Source: Pestalotiopsis fici W106-1
Taxonomy: Eukaryota > Ascomycota > Sordariomycetes > Amphisphaeriales > Sporocadaceae
Length of the DNA stretch: 64,000 nucleotides
Assembly: GCF_000516985.1 (NCBI RefSeq)
Contig: NW_006917097.1
Coordinates: 2,642,593 to 2,706,592 of the forward strand
Direction: 5' to 3'
Shown here: one piece after another, positions 1-11,911 of the stretch
Numbering within the stretch: the stretch's first letter is position 1
Layout: the number at the start of each line of letters is the position of its first letter
Translations under genes and position numbers: made by a program
The notes under the pieces: generated by a model
Seen by the model: the letters and a program-made list of their open reading frames with translations, nothing else
The model's database searches: none
What the model was told of the DNA's origin: nothing

Positions 1-174
1 TGTAATCATCAAGCCCGAGATTTTTGTATACACCAAGTATATGCCAAAGGGCGATGTCATGGAAGTGGGTTGAGTGATGAAATTTCGAAAAACGGAGCAG
101 GTGGCATGGGTTCCGCGGATGTTTGCGTCTTTGGGAGTGGTTGATTTGAGATTGATCGCTATCAGGGGCGGCAA

Positions 175-1188
175 TCACCTAAACCACCAGTTGACAGAAG
201 CGTTGAGTCGTCCATCGTCAAAATTGCTTTGAACGCTGTGCCACCATCCCTTTGGAATGAATAGAGCATCTCCAGGCTCGAGCACAGCTTCTAGGATATC
301 ACCAGATTGGCCAACACCCCATATAGCATCATAGAGTGCAGCTCGCTCGGGGCCTGACATCATCTCTGCGCCCCTGAATCGAGAATTGCCTCGGAAGCCC
401 AACTGCTGCTGAACGCGTGTATATAGCTGCTGGCCCAAAGAAGGTTTCAAGAGCCGAACGGTCTTGTTACTTAGGAGTTGAACAAATAGGTTGGGATTGG
501 GATCCCTATGCAGAGGAGTGTAGGTCGGTTCTAAACCTAGCCAGATACTCGAGTCATAAACGTCACCCTTTCCAGCCCCTTTGACGATTGCCGGGACAGA
601 CAAATCGTCTTGCAGAGCCTGAGGAAGCTCGTTGAGTTGAGATTGAGCTATGTAGAGACGCTTGACCCGATGCTTGTCGTCGACCGTGGTATTATACACA
701 GTGGCTTGCTCTAGTAGACCTAACGGCGCATGGAACTGGTGGAAAGTGGCCTGCAACGTAGATGATGGGCGTGTGTCGCAGAAAACATTATTGAGCAGAT
801 GTAACGCAAGGTCAGGATGTTCAGGGCGAAGCCAATCTGCAAAACTCGATATGGGATCTTTTCGATGAGAACCTGTGCTTTGAACAAGCTCGTACGGGAA
901 AAGCATGTCATGAAAATGAGTGAGATGTGTACCGAGTGAAGCTGATGCCCCTTGCTCATGCGTGAACCATTTTGTTGCTGGTGTGAGTGTATGTGATCCT
1001 CGGATCAATAGTGGAAGCTCTGGAATGAAGGCAGCGTCCCTAAAGGCGTCCAAGTTTGCATTTTCAGAGTGCGAAACACTGCTGATGGCACGTTTGGCCT
1101 GGCAATTGCTTCCACTGTGGAACTGGCTGAGAGCGTTGAGTGACGATGTAGCTTGCCAAACGCTTCTTCGAAGTAAACATCCATGCAT
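175..1188 (-). CDS. JmjC / cupin-8 domain protein, putative Fe(II)/2-oxoglutarate oxygenase
   Basis: Single uninterrupted 337-aa frame. The C-terminal half is a JmjC/cupin-8 fold: the metal-binding HxD is His227-x-Asp229 (in PLHRDPNPN), and the distal His is His317 in PKGWWHSV, followed by the usual N-x-W-W ending (NWWF). This spacing fits hydroxylases of the FIH/JMJD5 type rather than large histone demethylases; there is no PHD, JmjN or other chromatin module. The first 35 residues are rich in Arg, Ser and Ala with no acidic residues, so a mitochondrial presequence is possible (inference). The ATG at 1188 is the first in frame. The gene is divergent from the CK2 beta gene across about 850 bp. 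The substrate cannot be told from sequence. Confidence 0.85.
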   Translation of the reverse strand: MHGCLLRRSVWQATSSLNALSQFHSGSNCQAKRAISSVSHSENANLDAFRDAAFIPELPLLIRGSHTLTPATKWFTHEQGASASLGTHLTHFHDMLFPYELVQSTGSHRKDPISSFADWLRPEHPDLALHLLNNVFCDTRPSSTLQATFHQFHAPLGLLEQATVYNTTVDDKHRVKRLYIAQSQLNELPQALQDDLSVPAIVKGAGKGDVYDSSIWLGLEPTYTPLHRDPNPNLFVQLLSNKTVRLLKPSLGQQLYTRVQQQLGFRGNSRFRGAEMMSGPERAALYDAIWGVGQSGDILEAVLEPGDALFIPKGWWHSVQSNFDDGRLNASVNWWFR

Positions 1189-2034
1189 GCTGCGAGGTAG
1201 AGGTTTCTCGTGAGATATTGCCTTTCGCGATTGGCTACAATATGAATGCCCGAGAAGAGAAATATCAAAGAATTAATTGAACCAAGGAAATTATTTGTAC
1301 TGAAATCAGTCTGCTATTTTCAAGGCCACTGCTTGAACCTTACACATTGTGTTGAAGCTCGCCTTCTTTTCATTGTGTGATATGGTGACAGCATCCAATA
1401 TTCATCTACCAAGAATAATGGTATGCAACTAAAAAGGGGTTTGGCTTGATAAGCATCAAAGATAAGCGTTAAGATGAGGGCGTTGGACGCACAGACCCGC
1501 TCCCATTGCAATTGAATTGGTCGCCTCAAATCTACCAACCGCCCAGGTCTTGTTAGGCTAGTAGGCTGGGCGCCTAGAGTCGCTGGTGTCCACTAACAGA
1601 CACCTGCAGCACCAAAATCCCAATTTGCGTGCGTGCGTGGGAGCGAGGCTGTCCCGCCATTCGTGCTCGCAACCTCGCTCAACCTAATAAGGCACTGTAG
1701 GGCACATTCCGTCGTTGGTGATCCTGCCGCCAGATCACATTGCGCCGTCATCATCAACAGCATCAACTACATTATTCTTGCACCTCGCCTGCAGGTCCTT
1801 GATACTATCGGACCGTTTCCTCGTGGCTCAGCCAAGGTCGGCTGCTGCGAAACCTAATTCAGCCTTCGTCGCCCCTCCTGTCGCAGTCTCTACTACATTT
1901 AAGGTAGTGCTACTTGCCGCGGGGTATCGTATAATTCACCTGCTACCCCTCCAAACATTGCACATCTCAACATCGATACTCGACTAAAGGCCCTTTTTAC
2001 CAAGGTTTTATAGATTTGGCATTTGCCAGAAATC
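1189..2034. promoter_or_regulatory. Divergent promoter between JmjC gene and CK2 beta gene
   Basis: About 850 bp separates two outward-facing start codons. I see no credible exon here. The CK2 side from about 1850 is C/T-rich, as expected for a fungal 5' leader. No TATA box or other recognised operator was picked out. Confidence 0.5.
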
Positions 2035-3107
2035 ATGTCTACCTCCTCGGGTACTCCCGAGTCGTGGATCTCTTCCTTCTGCTCGCTGCTGGGCCACGAG
2101 TATTTTGCCGAGGTGTCGGAAGAGTTCATCGAGGATGATTTCAACCTCACTGGCCTGCAGTCGCAGGTTGCCATGTACAAGGAGGCTCTGGAGGTGAGTT
2201 GGTGCTTGCTGAGTTGGAAGAAATTTGTCCGCGACCACTACTGACCTAATCTTTCCCCCCCTTTTAGATGATTCTAGATGTCGAGCCCGAGGACGACGAG
2301 GAGGAAGAGGAAGATGAGGAGGAAGAAGAGGACGAGTCCATCGAGGGCGTAGACCGAATGCGCTCGGGCGAGCGACGAAATCACAGTCGGATAGCCAGCG
2401 ACCTGTCCGTCATCGAGTCTTCAGCCGAGATGCTCTACGGTCTCATACATCAACGGTTCATATGCTCCCGGGCCGGCATTCAACAGATGTCGGAAAAGTA
2501 CGAGCTGGGCCACTTTGGTCAATGTCCTCGCAGCAATTGCGAATCGGCCAGAACACTGCCAGTTGGCCTCTCTGATATCCCAGGGGAGGACACAGTCAAG
2601 CTGTTCTGCCCCGCCTGCCTGGATGTCTACGTACCCCCTAATAGCCGCTTCCAAACCGTTGATGGCGCCTTCTTTGGTCGGACTTTTGGCGCTCTCTTTC
2701 TCCTCACGTTCCCGGAGTACGATTTGACCAAGAGAGGAGCAGAAGTTCTTCATGGAGGTCGCATTTCAGATGACGACAAGGAGTTGCTGAATGGCATGTA
2801 CGTCAGCAATATCGCACCTGGTCTGGGAGGCGCCAAGATCTATCAGCCACGCATCTATGGCTTCCGGGTATCTGAAGTTGCGCGATCGGGTCCTCGCATG
2901 CAGTGGCTTCGTGACAAGCCGGAGGATATTTCGGAACTAGACGAGGCTCGAAGATATGTCGAGGAGAACCCTGATAGTGAGGACGAGGATGATGCAACCA
3001 TGAATCTGAATGGAAGACCTATCCGTCGCCTCCGAGCCCGAAGACGAAATGGCCCCAGTGGGAGCCCCATGGCCATAGAAACCAATGGCGCCGAGTCGGA
3101 ACTCTAG
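2035..3107 (+). CDS. ckb1: Casein kinase 2 regulatory (beta) subunit
   Basis: Exons 2035-2193 and 2268-3107 are joined across a 74-bp GT..AG intron to give 332 aa. The N-terminus carries the CK2 beta signatures SWISSFC and EVSEEFIEDDFNLTGL. The zinc site is Cys139/Cys144 (CPRSNC) and Cys167/Cys170 (CPAC), with the same 5-23-3 spacing as in the family, and LSDIPGE lies between them. An acidic loop of 20-odd Asp/Glu replaces the shorter animal loop, as in fungal CKB1. The protein dimerises and docks two catalytic subunits; it acts in nucleus and cytoplasm. The C-terminal tail is basic, then Ser-rich. Fungi usually have a second beta gene (ckb2); the acidic insert and length favour the CKB1 type. 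Confidence 0.95.
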
Positions 3108-5090
3108 TTTGCCAACGACACAGCGCCTTGCCTACCACGACGGCCAACTTTTCGAGTCAAACAGCCTTGTGTGCTATGAGCGAGGGGTGACTGAGCCAAG
3201 TTGCCCAACTCTGGTCTACAAAATCTAAGCCGATGTGAATGGCTGGAATACGTCGCTTACCCCGTCAGATAGGCGTTCTGATCGCGGCAGAAATGTCAAC
3301 ATGAAAAAGGTGTTGCGACTACACCAACAGCAAAACCTGAGTTCAATTTCCATCCAAAAACACCAGCCAAAACTCTTTGCCCGGTTCCTTTACGAGATGG
3401 ATATGGGTCGATTGTCTGGAGTTTTTGGCTTTCCACCGTCCTGCATGGTCCGGCGTTCATGCTTGCGAGGGACGACAGTCTTTCAAGGATGATGGTCTTC
3501 AGATTAAGGTCTTGATATTGATAGCAATGAAGACTTGAGTGGCGAACTATGGAGGAGCCCTTTACTGATTACGAAGCTCCTATTGAATAGAGCAAAAGGG
3601 CACAGATATGCAAAGGAAGCATGGGCGAATAGACGGCAAATGCAAGCTAATTGATTATTGTTGTAAAACACTCTTACTAGAAAGGTGAACACAGGCCATT
3701 CCAGTCCATGTCATCCCGATAAGATGGTAGTACGGAGAGCGGAACTATTACCTAAATCCCTGGTCCTGAAGCCATGGGTTTCCGAAACATGAGTGGCAAC
3801 GATTCCGCACTCATCATGCATTGCATTTGGAATCATGAAGCAGACAAGGCGATCTAGTGAGACTGGCCAACAAAGAACCTTGGTTAAGAGCTAGGTAGTA
3901 CGCTCGAGTGCCGCGACTATCTGGGGAGAGGATCTGCAGGCCTTTTACCCCACAGACAAGCAGTACCTGCTTACACGAGCAGATCTGATGATATTCCGTG
4001 CTAGAAGCAAGAACTTTAGATAGGAAGAGATTTGCTAACGTATGATTATTCTCGTGGAGGCCTTAGCCTGGCTGGGGCGTGGGGAGCCGCTTCACTATAG
4101 CTTCAGGCTTAGCAAGATTGCCATGCGGGCGTTGCGGGGTAGCGCAAATTAGATGGTAATCAGTGGAATCACATGATGACCAGTCTGACTGCCTGGCTAC
4201 TTGACCGCCTTGCCCGCCATACCAACGATATGATAATAGACGTGTAGAATATCCTTGGATATTCGTTGCAAGATCTGCACCATTTAGCCATTCTGCCCTA
4301 GATGTGGACTTTCGAGCGCCCGTTCCCCCTGTGGGGGGAAATAGTTCAAAACTGGGGGACGGGGAGACCTTTTACATTACGAATGTGACCTGGGAAAAGT
4401 GTCAATTCACCCATCAACCCACGTATCTCTCAGCCTGTCTACCTACGCTAATACCGACTCCATACCAAGCATGCCGCTACTACTAACGTGAAGTACATTA
4501 CATTTCTTCCCCTGATTACACGTGTATACACTACGCAGTTTCCTCTCCCTTCTAGCGGATCGATGGGTCACCAAGCCATGAATTCATTGGATCGTTTCAG
4601 TGTATCAAGCTAGGCTTACATGAGCTACGCCACCTTCTTGCAGAGTAACTTGAGCACTATTGGCCCATGGACTCGGCCAAAAGATCGTCAACGCAGCAAC
4701 GTTGTCGATAGTGAGAGGACCCTTTTACCGCGGACCCCTTGTCCCTCTTGCTTATGCCGCTCAAAGGCACGTATGGGCTGGGTCTTGTCTGAATATGATC
4801 AGATACTACAGAGAATGACTCGGCCGATCCTTCCAAAGACAAGGGCATAGACCCCGTCAGGTGGATAGAGGCAAAACCACTCCATGGTGGCATAAGCCCT
4901 GAGCCCTGGCTATATTGCTCTTTACTGCCGCCTCAACCGTGGTTGAACATTACTTTCCGCGGTTGGATCATCTCACTACTCGGCATTCCAGAGATAGATA
5001 TAGTCCAGGCAGAGCCCGCTCTTGATTTCTTTTCCATTTTCATCTTTATTCATCAATACCCCTTGATTATTCCATACAATACTAGCGACC
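3108..5090. other. Gene-poor spacer downstream of CK2 beta
   Basis: About 2 kb with only short frames (60-85 aa) lacking recognisable domains or consistent splice partners. The first few hundred bases are probably the CK2 beta 3' UTR; the last 200 bases are the aldehyde dehydrogenase promoter/leader, pyrimidine-rich just before the ATG. Confidence 0.5.
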
Positions 5091-6654
5091 ATGACAGACT
5101 ACAAGATTCCCTTCACCGTAAGTCTCGCCCCCTCATCTGACATAACGCATGTACCTTTTACTCAACTTGTCCATAGACCTTCCACAATGTCATCAACAAT
5201 GAGTTGACAAGCACAGCCACCACGCGGCACTCCTTCTGCCCTAGCAACGAGGAGGCCCTGCCAGAAGTCCCCGTGTCCACACAAGAGGACGTAGACCGCG
5301 CCGTGGCCGCGGCCAAGGCCGCTTTCCCTGCGTGGAAGAAGCTCTCCCAGGATGAGCGGGCGGCGTACCTGGACAAGTTTGGCGCGGCCCTCGAGGCAAA
5401 CAAGGAGGAGCTGACAGCCACCCTTGGCCGGGAGGTTGGCAAGCCGCCACAGGCTGCCGGCTTTGAGATGTTCCTCACACAAGGCCTCGTTCAGGGAACG
5501 GCGGCGCTGCGTCTCAAGGACGAGAAGGTTATCGATGATGAAGACGTACGTGATCGTCCTGACAACCAACCCGTGCATTTGACGACTTGCTGACAAGTTC
5601 CATCTAGCGGACTGCCATCGTGCGTCATGTGCCCCTCGGTGTAGGCGTCGGTATCGTTCCCTGGAACTTTCCTCTTGCCCTCGGAGTGGGCAAGATGGCA
5701 CCCGCGCTCTTGGCCGGAAATACATTCATCTGGAAGCCGTCGCCATTCACACCCTACACGTCACTAAAGATTGCCGAGATCGGCGCCAAGGTGTTTCCCC
5801 CGGGCGTCTTCCAGGCCCTCAGCGGCGACGAGAGCCTGGGCCCGCAGCTCACGGGCCACCCCGACGTGGCCAAGGTGAGCTTTACGGGCTCGGTCGAGAC
5901 GGGCAAGCGGGTCATGGCGGCGTGCGCGGGCACGCTCAAGCGCGTGACGCTCGAGCTGGGCGGCAACGACGCCGCCATTGTGTGCGACGACGTCGACGTC
6001 GACGCCGTCGTGGCCAAGATTGGCTTCCTCAGCTTTGTGCACTGCGGCCAGATCTGCATGAACATTAAGCGCATCTACGTGCACGAGAACATCTACGACA
6101 AGTTCCTGGCCGCTCTCGTCGCCATGGTCAAGCAGTTCAAGCAGGGCGACCACGAGGACCCCGAGGCCTTCTTCGGACCCGTCCAGAACAAGATGCAGCA
6201 CGAGAAGCTGCAGGCCTTTTACTCGCAGATTGGCAAGCGCGGCTGGAAGGTGGCGCTCGGCGGCGAGCCGGGCGCCAAGTCGGGCAAGGGCTTCTACATG
6301 CCCCCGACCATCATCGACAACCCCGCCGAGGACGAGACCATTGTGACCGACGAGCCGTTTGGCCCCATTGTCCCCGTGCTCAAGTGGTCCGACGAGGACG
6401 ACGTGGTCCGCCGGGCGAATGCCTCGAAGCTCGGCCTGGGCGGCTCCGTCTGGAGTAAGGACGTTGCACGCGCGCAGCGCATGGCACAAGAGCTCGAGTC
6501 TGGTAGCATCTGGGTCAACACACACTTTGAGCTTGCCCCCAACGTGCCTTTTGGTGGCCACAAGGAGAGTGGCATGGGAATGGATTGGGGAATCGTCGGT
6601 CTGCAGGGCTGGTGCAACCCTCAAGCATACTGGACCAAGCACTCGGGCGCTTAA
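5091..6654 (+). CDS. NAD(P)-dependent aldehyde dehydrogenase
   Basis: Exons 5091-5117, 5177-5545 and 5608-6654 give 480 aa. The first exon is only nine codons; its splice sites (gtaagt / ccatag) restore the frame. Family marks: PWNFPL at the start of the nucleotide-binding fold, FTGS...TLELGGND with general base Glu248, and nucleophile Cys282 in CGQIC, 34 residues later as usual. DEPFGPIVPV and PFGGHKESG close the domain. It oxidises an aldehyde to an acid in the cytosol (no targeting signal seen). The codon third position is strongly GC-rich in exon 3, unlike most neighbours. It is convergent with a Zn2Cys6 regulator. If the downstream sugar cluster yields lactaldehyde, this enzyme could oxidise it (inference only). 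Confidence 0.92.
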
Positions 6655-6979
6655 GCAGCACCTGTTCGATGTTGAATGAAATTAATATAAAGTATAATTG
6701 CCAAGTCATTTCTCTGTGATTGTTTCATAATTATTCTCATACGTGTGATGGTTATCGTGTACCGTTTGTAGCACGGTTTTTGACCGCCCACGCGAGTTCT
6801 CATGTCTTTTCATTGGGTACCTATATATACATGTTATACTACACCAGTAGCGATCATGACAACAGCTGTGAGCTTGTGACATGGTTCTTATATGATCAAA
6901 GCTCCAGTATTAGTATCCAAGGTAGGCATGACAAGATAAAAAGAGTTTAATGTTTGGCCTTGACGTCAGCACGACATTA
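6655..6979. other. Convergent 3' spacer
   Basis: AT-rich stretch between the 3' ends of the aldehyde dehydrogenase and the regulator gene. Probably holds both polyadenylation regions; nothing else seen. Confidence 0.4.
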
Positions 6980-9441
6980 CTACTGCTCAAATCGCCAATC
7001 TAGATCGAACCAGGTTGACATGACGCCCAATTCATACCAAACAAACTCGGACGAAGCAGGCATGCCCGCGATATCACCATCGCAACCAAATACTGCACTG
7101 ATCAAGGGGTCATTCGTTTGTGTTTCCTGAGAAACGCCGGGCGCCTCCACCTCCCCTGACTGTGTTGCTGGGGGTCCACGTGCAGCGTTGACTGCCATTT
7201 CTTTCGATCGAGTGGCAAGTTTTGTGAACTTATCATTGGCATCTCTAGCTACCGGCCACGTCTTCCCTAGACGGGACAGTACTTCTGAACAATTGCTTAC
7301 AGCTTGGTCAAAGTCTGCCGACTCGGTGCCTCCAACAAGGTGCTTGGTGGCATCGGGCAATTTGAATATACTGTAAATCATTGTGATGCCACTGACAAAC
7401 ACCAAATGTGCAGCTAGCCAGCTTTCAATGATTTCCCCAAATCGGAGCTGTTCTGCGTGGATGCGAAGTACCTCTCTTGAGGACTCGTAGCACCGCCTGT
7501 AAGCCTCTTCCGACGGCTGGGATATCGCGGGCGACGGCCGGAATAGGAGGAGAACGCACTGGTGGTATTTGATCTCTAGACTTGGCAGCAATCGTCGATA
7601 ATGACTGGGTACCAAGACTTGCGACAGCAGTATCTCACGTGCTGAGGAAAGAAGGTCGTCGCAGCTGGCCAGTGCTTCACTTTGCCATTGTGGATAATTT
7701 GATGGCCACGGAAATCTCCAGGGCGCCTGGGCTACTCTGTATAGCATGAGTTTAATCTCTGCGGTGATACGATCGAAACGGAAAAAGAACGCTGAAGCCG
7801 TGTAACCAAGTCCGGTCGTTTGATCCAAACGCCGTCTCTTGGAGCTTCGTTCAATCTCTCTAAATCTTGCCAGCTCGGCATCGTATCCCTGCTGACTGGG
7901 TTGTGAAGCGGACATCACAGCATTGAAACCAGATGAGCTGCTTCCAATTTCGCCAGGGAAGTCTATATCGATGGCTTCATCACGCAAATTTAGTGGCCGA
8001 CCGAGGGTTGTGCAAAGCGTCCGATCGATCGAATACGCCGACCAGAATATCCCACAACGAACGTTTTCGAGTGCTTCAGTCTCAGGTTCATTTCCTTCCC
8101 GTTGAGCTGGAGGTGTCTTGTCAGGCTTAATGTCGGATGGGAATGGCGGGAATCGGCAGTTGCTTACCAGGAACGGACCTTCTTTGCAGTCCAAGATCCA
8201 CACAGCTCGCGACGATTGCAGACGAGAGAAACCACGCGTTAAGACTGCCTTCAGGAAAAATAAAGCTGGCCAACACCAAGAGAAGCATGACCTGGACACC
8301 TTGCACAGAGTCATGCAGTTGAAGCGCAGAGACATGGGCCATAGCCGATGCTAAATGTTCTGCGCTCTTCAAATCGAGTTGGCGACCCTGCTCCAGTATC
8401 CTGGCGCCAAGAGCAGCGACAAGAAACAGCATCGCATCATCCAAAGATGCTTTGTTGAACCCAGCTTGAGGCTCACGTAAAGTGACTTCCACGATTTGTT
8501 CAATCTTGCCTTCTTGGAGAAAGGGGTATTGAGAATGGAACGCATCTACATAAGCACCAATGAATCTATGCATTTCGGGTAGTGACGGCAAGGGAGCACA
8601 TCGTGGTGGTGCTGTATTTTGGCTGAAACCCGCATCCTGACGAGGAAGATCAGCAGCACTTGGTAGTCCTTGGCTTTGTGGTATAGCTGCATAGGTCAAA
8701 CGAGCCAGAGTGAATCCAGATGATGGGCCCAGATACTTTGGATCGCTGGCCGTATTACCAAGAGAGAGCAAGCCAACTTCGTGTGCCAAAGGCTGTTCTG
8801 GGCCGATTTGGCTCCCATGTACTGATGGACTTGGGACTGCATCAGTGCCTGTTGCGGTAGCACCCGAGCGCCCGCTGGTGGTGACTGGAGAAGATTCCTG
8901 AGGCGCCTTATTGGCTTCACGTGGCGGCTCGAGAGAAGCCTGAGCATGATTCTCGCCGACTTCTAACGTGGAGTAGTCGTCATGGCCCAAGTCATCATCC
9001 AGAGACACATGAGGAGCGTGTATTCTCACAATGCTTTCAAGCACCTTGATGCGTTCTTCTAATTGCTTGGCATGGCTATAGGATGTTCAGTACACTGGAT
9101 ACTACTATACATTATCCTTGGCAACGTTACACAGAATAAGGAGTCGTTGTGACGGGGGTGAAGCGAATAAATGTGTACTCACAGTTTGTCCGAATTGGCG
9201 GCTTGGTCACATTCAACGGCGGCCTTTTCACAATTGGAACATGTAGGCAGCCTGTTATCACACTTGACCTTTCGAGCACGACATCTATCATTTCACGGGG
9301 TCAGCGGCGTCGTAGCCGTAGTCGATCCCGGTGTCGAGTTCGGCATCGAGCGAGATCCCACACTACTACTAACCTTAGGCATGCCGGGATGCGTCGGCGG
9401 CCTTTGCCGGCAGCCGGCAGTTGATCAAGTTCTTGATACAT
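6980..9441 (-). CDS. Zn2Cys6 transcription factor with fungal_trans domain
   Basis: Exons (minus strand) 9441-9374, 9284-9183, 9075-8168 and 8106-6980 give 734 aa. The zinc cluster is split by an intron inside the codon after ACLR; joined, it reads C-x2-C-x6-C-x6-C-x2-C-x6-C. A short leucine-rich coiled coil (LEERIKVLES) follows. The middle region (residues about 200-480) is a fungal_trans/PF04082 domain, recognisable by FIGAYVDAFHSQYPFLQEG, FWSAYSIDRTL and GRPLNLRDEAIDIDFP. The start is the ATG at 9441, the nearest in frame before the cluster; an upstream start is possible. It is divergent from the ATP-grasp gene and convergent with the aldehyde dehydrogenase, so it may control this block. 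Ligand unknown. Confidence 0.88.
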
Positions 9442-10022
9442 TAATGCCTGAGCGGTGAATTCAGCGAAGCATCGCTCAATCACACAGGTCGGTTTTCTTC
9501 AAGGCATGAAAAAAAAAAAAGCGGTATCGTGGCGATTCCCGAGATGAATGATTTGAACTGATGCTGAAGCTCGGCATTAGACCGAGACGTCAAGACTCAA
9601 AACACTGTGGGGCCTCTTTAGTAGGTACAAAGTACTAGGTTAGGTAGTTACGGATCGCTCCTTTCCTGCTTCTCTCTCCTCAGAGCGGGTATCTACATTC
9701 TAAAACAGCACACCTACATCTAGCGACTCCAAAACGTGGTTACAATGCTTCAGGTCTGTTGTCTGCTTGAAGCAATGATTTATTCTTGACGTGAATCATG
9801 GAAACGATTGCCCACTTTTCGCTGCCAGTTTCAGTGGCGCCAGGAGCATTCCGTCTGCAGAAGGAAGACTCCGTCATAGTAGGCCAAACCGGTCCCCACA
9901 TCGGCCATTCGCCGAGGTCACGGCGGTTTCTAGTTTTGGGTCAAGTAGAAGGTCGAGCTGGACAGCACAATCACGGACAAGATCAACATTGATGAGCACC
10001 GATTTGCTTGCAAATCACGGCA
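9442..10022. promoter_or_regulatory. Divergent promoter, regulator / ATP-grasp gene
   Basis: About 580 bp between outward-facing starts. It includes an A-tract near 9510 and AGGT-rich segments near 9620-9650. No coding exon could be supported, although a frame upstream of 10023 leaves an earlier start for the ATP-grasp gene open. Confidence 0.4.
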
Positions 10023-11288
10023 ATGGCTGCACATACACGTTTGATTTGTGTGATCCCACGATCGAATGCCATCCGGCAACGGGCTTTTGGGCTGGCTGGT
10101 TGCTTCACTCGCTTCTACTCCAGCAAGACCAGTATAGGCGACAGCCCACGCGTTGCCGTATTGTATCAAGCTCTGGAGCCTCCCGTCGTCAACGGTGTAA
10201 GGAAACCAAAAAAGCCCGGCGGTTACCAGGACTCCGGTGCCGACATTGCTTGGACCCTGCGGCATTCTGGAACCAATGTCATCACCCCGTCGGCAAAGCC
10301 AGATCCAGGTACACATGAAGGCTGGTGTTTCCCGGATACTGAAGACGGATTAATGGCAGCCATTGATCAGGGCGCGACGCATTTTTGGGCGAATACTATT
10401 CTCTTCAGCGATCACCCACTGCAGACTTCCAGGCATCTGGATTCTCATGAGAAGAATGTTAGAGTGGTTGGGCAGCCGCCAAAATTTGTGCAGATGTACG
10501 ATGATAAACATCTAGTCAACAGCATACTACGGGGGCCTACTACAAATTTAACGCTTCCCAAGGCCGCAATAGTCGCCGACTTGGATTCACTGCGAAGAGC
10601 CGTTGCTCCAAATGGATCTCTGTCCTTTCCCATTGTGGGGAAACCTGTCCGCGGCCGTGGTAGCCATGGTGTGGCCGTTTGTGCCTCAATAAAGGAATTA
10701 GAAAAACATGCCGAGAACTTACTCTCTGAGTCGCCATCCATTATCCTGGAGGAGTATCTCGCCGGGCAAGAAGGGACTGTGACGGTGATGCCTCCATCTG
10801 CAGACCGCCCAGAATATTGGGCGATGCCGGTAGTGGTCCGATTTAATCACGTCGACGGAATTGCACCATATAATGGCAGCGTGGCTGTCACGGCGAATTC
10901 GAGGGTTGTGTCTGAGAGCGAGGCTCTCGCAGACTCAACATTTGGTGCTATTTCGAAGCAATGTGTCGAAGTTGCCCGCCTGCTCCGATGTACCGCCCCT
11001 ATTCGCATCGATGTCAGAAGGTTCCACGAGGATTCCGAGTTCGCTCTGTTTGACGTTAATATGAAACCAGTAAGTCTTTGAAACGATGCGAGGGGCTTTT
11101 TTCTAACAATCATGTAGAATATGACCGGACCAGGAAGACCCGGCCGAGAAGATCAAGCAAGCTTGACTGCCTTGGCGGCAGGTGGCTTGGGCTGGAATTA
11201 CCCAGAGCTGCTCCGCCAGATCTTGGGTTCCGCTAGCTTCCTATATGATCTCAGACGTGCAGAATTGCCAACGGGATTTCATCCATAG
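10023..11288 (+). CDS. ATP-grasp domain protein (D-Ala-D-Ala ligase / carboxylase-like fold)
   Basis: Exons 10023-11069 and 11118-11288 give 405 aa. The N-terminus (MAAHTRLICVIPRSNAIRQ) is Arg-rich and lacks acids, so a mitochondrial presequence is possible. The body has ATP-grasp marks: FPIVGKPVRGRGSHGV (the Lys and Gly-rich loop that holds ATP phosphates), IILEEYLAGQEGTV (adenine-side Glu pair), IRIDVR, and FALFDVNMKPNMTGPGR, where Asp and Asn bind Mg-ATP. The intron falls between NMKP and NMTGPGR. Such proteins join a carboxylate to an amine or other acceptor through an acyl-phosphate. Substrate unknown. It is convergent with the Dabb gene 110 bp away. Confidence 0.82.
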
Positions 11289-11397
11289 ATTCAATGCGTT
11301 CTATTAAATCTAGACATGTATAAATTGTAAAACCTAAAATGACATAAAAAGATTCTATAGAGTACATACATTTGATACTTTCTTCTCTGATCTCCTC

Positions 11398-11911
11398 CTA
11401 TGAACTTTTAACACCATTGAGACCGTTCGCGTCTTGAACTTTGCTTAAACAGTTTGCAATTTCTGTGAAATTGCACATGTACTCATCGTCTGCACCAACT
11501 TCAAAGTCAAATCGGCATAAATCCTCTTTAAAGGGGAACATGTATGTACTTGTCACCCTGGTTTCGTTAGAAGTTCCGTCAGCCTTAAGCAGGAATTGAA
11601 TACAACTTACCAATGATGCTCCTTACTTGCTTGATATTCTTCTAACGCCTTTATGTTCTCGTGATAACTGACCAAGCAAAATTCGAACCCTTTGCTCCTT
11701 TCAATTGGGTCTGTCACGGACGGGCCCCCTACAACCAGTCGTCCTTCCTTCACACAGGACAGATTTTTGAGCTTCTTGAGTTCCGTGACAAACGTTGCCT
11801 TGTGCTCCGCTGTTACCTCCGGACGAAATCTGAAAAGGACTGAGATCTGTCAGCCTCTAATTCATGAACAAGGCGGGCAATACGATTCTCACCGACGTGA
11901 ATCAGCGTCAT
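11398..11911 (-). CDS. Dabb (stress-responsive A/B barrel) domain protein
   Basis: Short split gene found by joining three exons (minus strand): 11911-11893, 11839-11611 and 11557-11398, giving 135 aa. Each junction restores the frame: gtgaga/tctcag, then gtaagt/accag. The joined N-terminus MTLIHVVLFRFRPEVT is the first strand of a Dabb ferredoxin-like fold. LKKLKNL, GGP, RSKGFEFCLVSYHE, ALEEYQASKEHH and MFPFKEDLCRFDFEV follow in the family order. Dabb proteins are small dimeric beta-barrels; in fungi and bacteria several act as cyclases, aldolases or decarboxylases on phenolic or polyketide substrates, others have no known job. It sits between the ATP-grasp and amidohydrolase genes, suggesting a shared pathway. 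Confidence 0.85.

Noticed and set aside
5764..6642. 292-aa minus-strand frame
   Set aside because: Antisense shadow of the aldehyde dehydrogenase, caused by strong third-position GC bias.
6980..8335. Separate 451-aa gene model for the C-terminal part of the regulator
   Set aside because: Its N-terminal 60 residues are intron and out-of-frame sequence; the exon joins the zinc-cluster exons through a 61-bp intron instead.
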